In this document: positions 17,857-18,845 of the stretch, piece by piece
How the letters are laid out: each line of letters begins with the position of its first letter
How positions within the stretch are numbered: position 1 is the stretch's first letter
Program-made: the position numbers and the translations under genes
The notes under the pieces: model-generated
Databases searched by the model: none
What the model was told of the DNA's origin: nothing
The model's input: only the letters and a program-made list of their open reading frames with translations
From: JACQFZ01 sp045810625
Lineage (GTDB): Bacteria; Pseudomonadota; Gammaproteobacteria; Acidiferrobacterales; Sulfurifustaceae
Direction: 5' to 3'
Assembly: GCA_045810625.1 (NCBI GenBank)
Contig: JBJMVQ010000031.1
Location: 1-18,845 of the forward strand
Length of the DNA: 18,845 nt

Positions 17857-18567
17857 ATGCTCGACCTTCCCGTCTCCGACGTCGTCAGTCTCGCCTGGTT
17901 CATCGCGATCTGGGTCGGTTACACCTTCTACACCGACCACGGCGTGCCGCGTCAGCATTCGCTGCGCGCATCAATGCATCGCAATCGCTATCGCTGGATG
18001 ACGCAGCTGCTCCAGCGCGAGAACCGGATCGTCGATGCGCAAGTGCTCGGGCAACTGGGGCAGGGCACGACGTTTTTCGCGTCGACCACGCTGCTGATTT
18101 TGGTCGGGCTGTTCACCGTGATCGGTTCGATCGACGAGGCCGTCGGGGCGTTGCGGCGTATTCCGTTCGCGGGGAGGATCACGCTCGCGCAGTGGGAGCT
18201 GAAGCTGCTGACCATGCTCGTCATCTTCGTGCACGCGTTCTTCAAGTTCACCTGGGCGCTCAGGCAGTTCAACTACTGCGCCGTCCTCGTCGGCGCCGCG
18301 CCGCTGAAGGACAGCGTCGACGAAGAATGGGTGCGGCGCACGGCATGGCTCAGCACGCTCGCCTCGAAGGACTTCAATCAGGGCCTGCGCGCGTATTACT
18401 TCGCTCTCGCCGTGCTGGCCTGGTTCATCAGCCCGTGGATATTCATGGCGGCGACAGCGCTCACGGTCTCCGTGCTCTATTGGCGCGAATATCATTCGGA
18501 AGCGCTGCGTACCCTTGAATTGCCTTCAGAGAAGGGTCCGTTGCGGCTTCCGGGGCGGAGTTCCTGA
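17857..18567 (+). CDS. Integral membrane protein, DUF599 type
   Basis: The 236-residue product has hydrophobic spans near residues 8–24, 70–92, 112–135 and 178–208, and soluble loops rich in arginine. The segments RNRYRWMTQLLQRENRIVDA (42–61) and NQGLRAYYFALAVLAWF (174–190) fit my memory of the DUF599 family of unknown function. The ATG lies 2 bases after the stop of the DUF3147-like gene, with GAG about 8 bases upstream as a weak Shine–Dalgarno. Close spacing suggests co-expression with its neighbour and perhaps with parC. No catalytic motif is evident. It is the last gene in the window before a repeat-rich non-coding stretch. Confidence 0.78.
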   Translation: MLDLPVSDVVSLAWFIAIWVGYTFYTDHGVPRQHSLRASMHRNRYRWMTQLLQRENRIVDAQVLGQLGQGTTFFASTTLLILVGLFTVIGSIDEAVGALRRIPFAGRITLAQWELKLLTMLVIFVHAFFKFTWALRQFNYCAVLVGAAPLKDSVDEEWVRRTAWLSTLASKDFNQGLRAYYFALAVLAWFISPWIFMAATALTVSVLYWREYHSEALRTLELPSEKGPLRLPGRSS

Positions 18568-18572
18568 ATCGG

Positions 18573-18607
18573 CGTAGCCCGGATGGCGCGAAGCGGAATC
18601 CGGGATA
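18573..18607. repeat. Inverted-repeat element of the CCCGGAT…ATCCGGG type
   Basis: CCCGGAT (18578–18584) and ATCCGGG (18598–18604) pair perfectly around a 13-base centre. The whole element, beginning GTAGCCCGGATGG, resembles a short dispersed repeat I recall from many proteobacterial intergenic regions. It starts 6 bases after the DUF599-like stop and may act as a transcription end or mRNA-stabilising hairpin. Confidence 0.5.
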
Positions 18608-18615
18608 GTTTAGTT

Positions 18616-18650
18616 CCCTCTCCCTTTTCGGGTGAGGGCCAGGGTGAGGG
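18616..18650. repeat. Dispersed-type hairpin with tandem GGGTGAGGG
   Basis: CCCTCTCCC (18616–18624) pairs with GGGTGAGGG (18630–18638) with one mismatch around a 5-base loop. GGGTGAGGG occurs again at 18642–18650. Sequences of this form are, from general knowledge, very common between genes in proteobacteria and cause spurious reading frames ending in segments like LTLALTRKGRG. It is a repeat, not a gene. Confidence 0.5.
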
Positions 18651-18661
18651 TGATGAGCCGA

Positions 18662-18676
18662 GCGCCCTTGGGGCGC
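18662..18676. repeat. 6-bp hairpin GCGCCC–TTG–GGGCGC
   Basis: Perfect six-base arms at 18662–18667 and 18671–18676 surround a three-base loop. No T run follows. It is one of several hairpins in the closing non-coding stretch. Confidence 0.4.
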
Positions 18677-18722
18677 ACCAGTTGATGTAAGAGATTTAAC
18701 TTGTGTGGTTGACCCACGGCAA

Positions 18723-18756
18723 CCGACTTTTCTTTGCGCGGCCAAAGAAAAGTCGG
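18723..18756. repeat. Perfect 14-bp inverted repeat (CCGACTTTTCTTTG arms)
   Basis: CCGACTTTTCTTTG (18723–18736) and CAAAGAAAAGTCGG (18743–18756) pair perfectly around CGCGGC. This is the longest perfect inverted repeat seen in the window. The A/T-rich arms within GC-rich DNA, followed by a further AAAAGAAAGG, resemble an intergenic repeat family I recall from other proteobacteria. It may be the edge of a larger repeat that continues beyond the window. Confidence 0.65.
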
Positions 18757-18784
18757 CAAAAGAAAGGCCGCCCCGGTCGCTGCG

Positions 18785-18809
18785 CCGATCGCGGACATCA
18801 CGCGATCGG
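18785..18809. repeat. Perfect 9-bp inverted repeat (CCGATCGCG arms)
   Basis: CCGATCGCG (18785–18793) and CGCGATCGG (18801–18809) pair perfectly around GACATCA. It lies near the right edge and probably belongs to the same repeat block as the 14-bp hairpin. Confidence 0.5.
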
Positions 18810-18845
18810 TCCCCTGCGCTCCTCGGCAAAGCCGCGCGCGAGCCG

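Noticed and set aside
18461..18829. Minus-strand frames at the right edge as small genes
   Set aside because: Their products contain segments such as LTLALTRKGRG that come from dispersed repeats, and no ribosome-binding site or family match is visible.

Overview
The window is a GC-rich chromosomal segment from a proteobacterium, most likely a gammaproteobacterium. The evidence is the secA–argJ–Nudix/ThiE gene order next to coaE–pilD–pilC–pilB, a ParE/ParC pair of the gammaproteobacterial type, and proteobacterial Nudix–ThiE and rubrerythrin/Fe–S/DUF3501 arrangements. I cannot name a genus. Almost every base is in a gene. I see no tRNA, rRNA, CRISPR array, insertion sequence or phage gene.

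Left part (1–5271, plus strand): the 3' end of an M23 peptidase gene, then secA (preprotein translocase ATPase), argJ (arginine biosynthesis) and a fused Nudix hydrolase/ThiE-like gene. secA, argJ and the Nudix gene are 16–22 bases apart and probably share a promoter upstream of secA. The ThiE half appears to have lost its metal-binding residues.

Middle-left part (5289–9833, minus strand): pilB–pilC–pilD–coaE read leftward, giving the assembly ATPase, inner-membrane platform and prepilin peptidase of a type IV pilus, then dephospho-CoA kinase. pilB and pilC are 3 bases apart. The zapD and yacG genes that often follow coaE are absent; coaE and the Nudix gene converge with 17 bases between them.

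Middle part (9834–12559): a 305-base divergent control region separates pilB from a three-gene plus-strand cluster. The cluster encodes a short rubrerythrin without a rubredoxin domain, a GlpC/HdrB-like iron–sulfur protein with two ferredoxin-type cysteine sets and two CCG-type domains, and a DUF3501 protein. A perfect 7-1-7 palindrome of the Fur-superfamily (PerR/Irr) type sits on the -10 element of a good sigma-70 promoter before the rubrerythrin gene, and a perfect 11-bp hairpin lies between the first two genes. This is the best candidate for a poorly described system: a peroxide- or iron-responsive redox module in which the Fe–S protein could exchange electrons with the rubrerythrin and DUF3501 is an unknown partner.

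Right part (12727–18567, plus strand): parE, a small SRPBCC-fold gene, parC (the SRPBCC stop overlaps the parC start), then two small membrane-protein genes (DUF3147 and DUF599 types). ParC carries Met where the quinolone-binding Ser normally sits. The last 278 bases are non-coding and packed with inverted repeats that resemble dispersed intergenic elements of proteobacteria.
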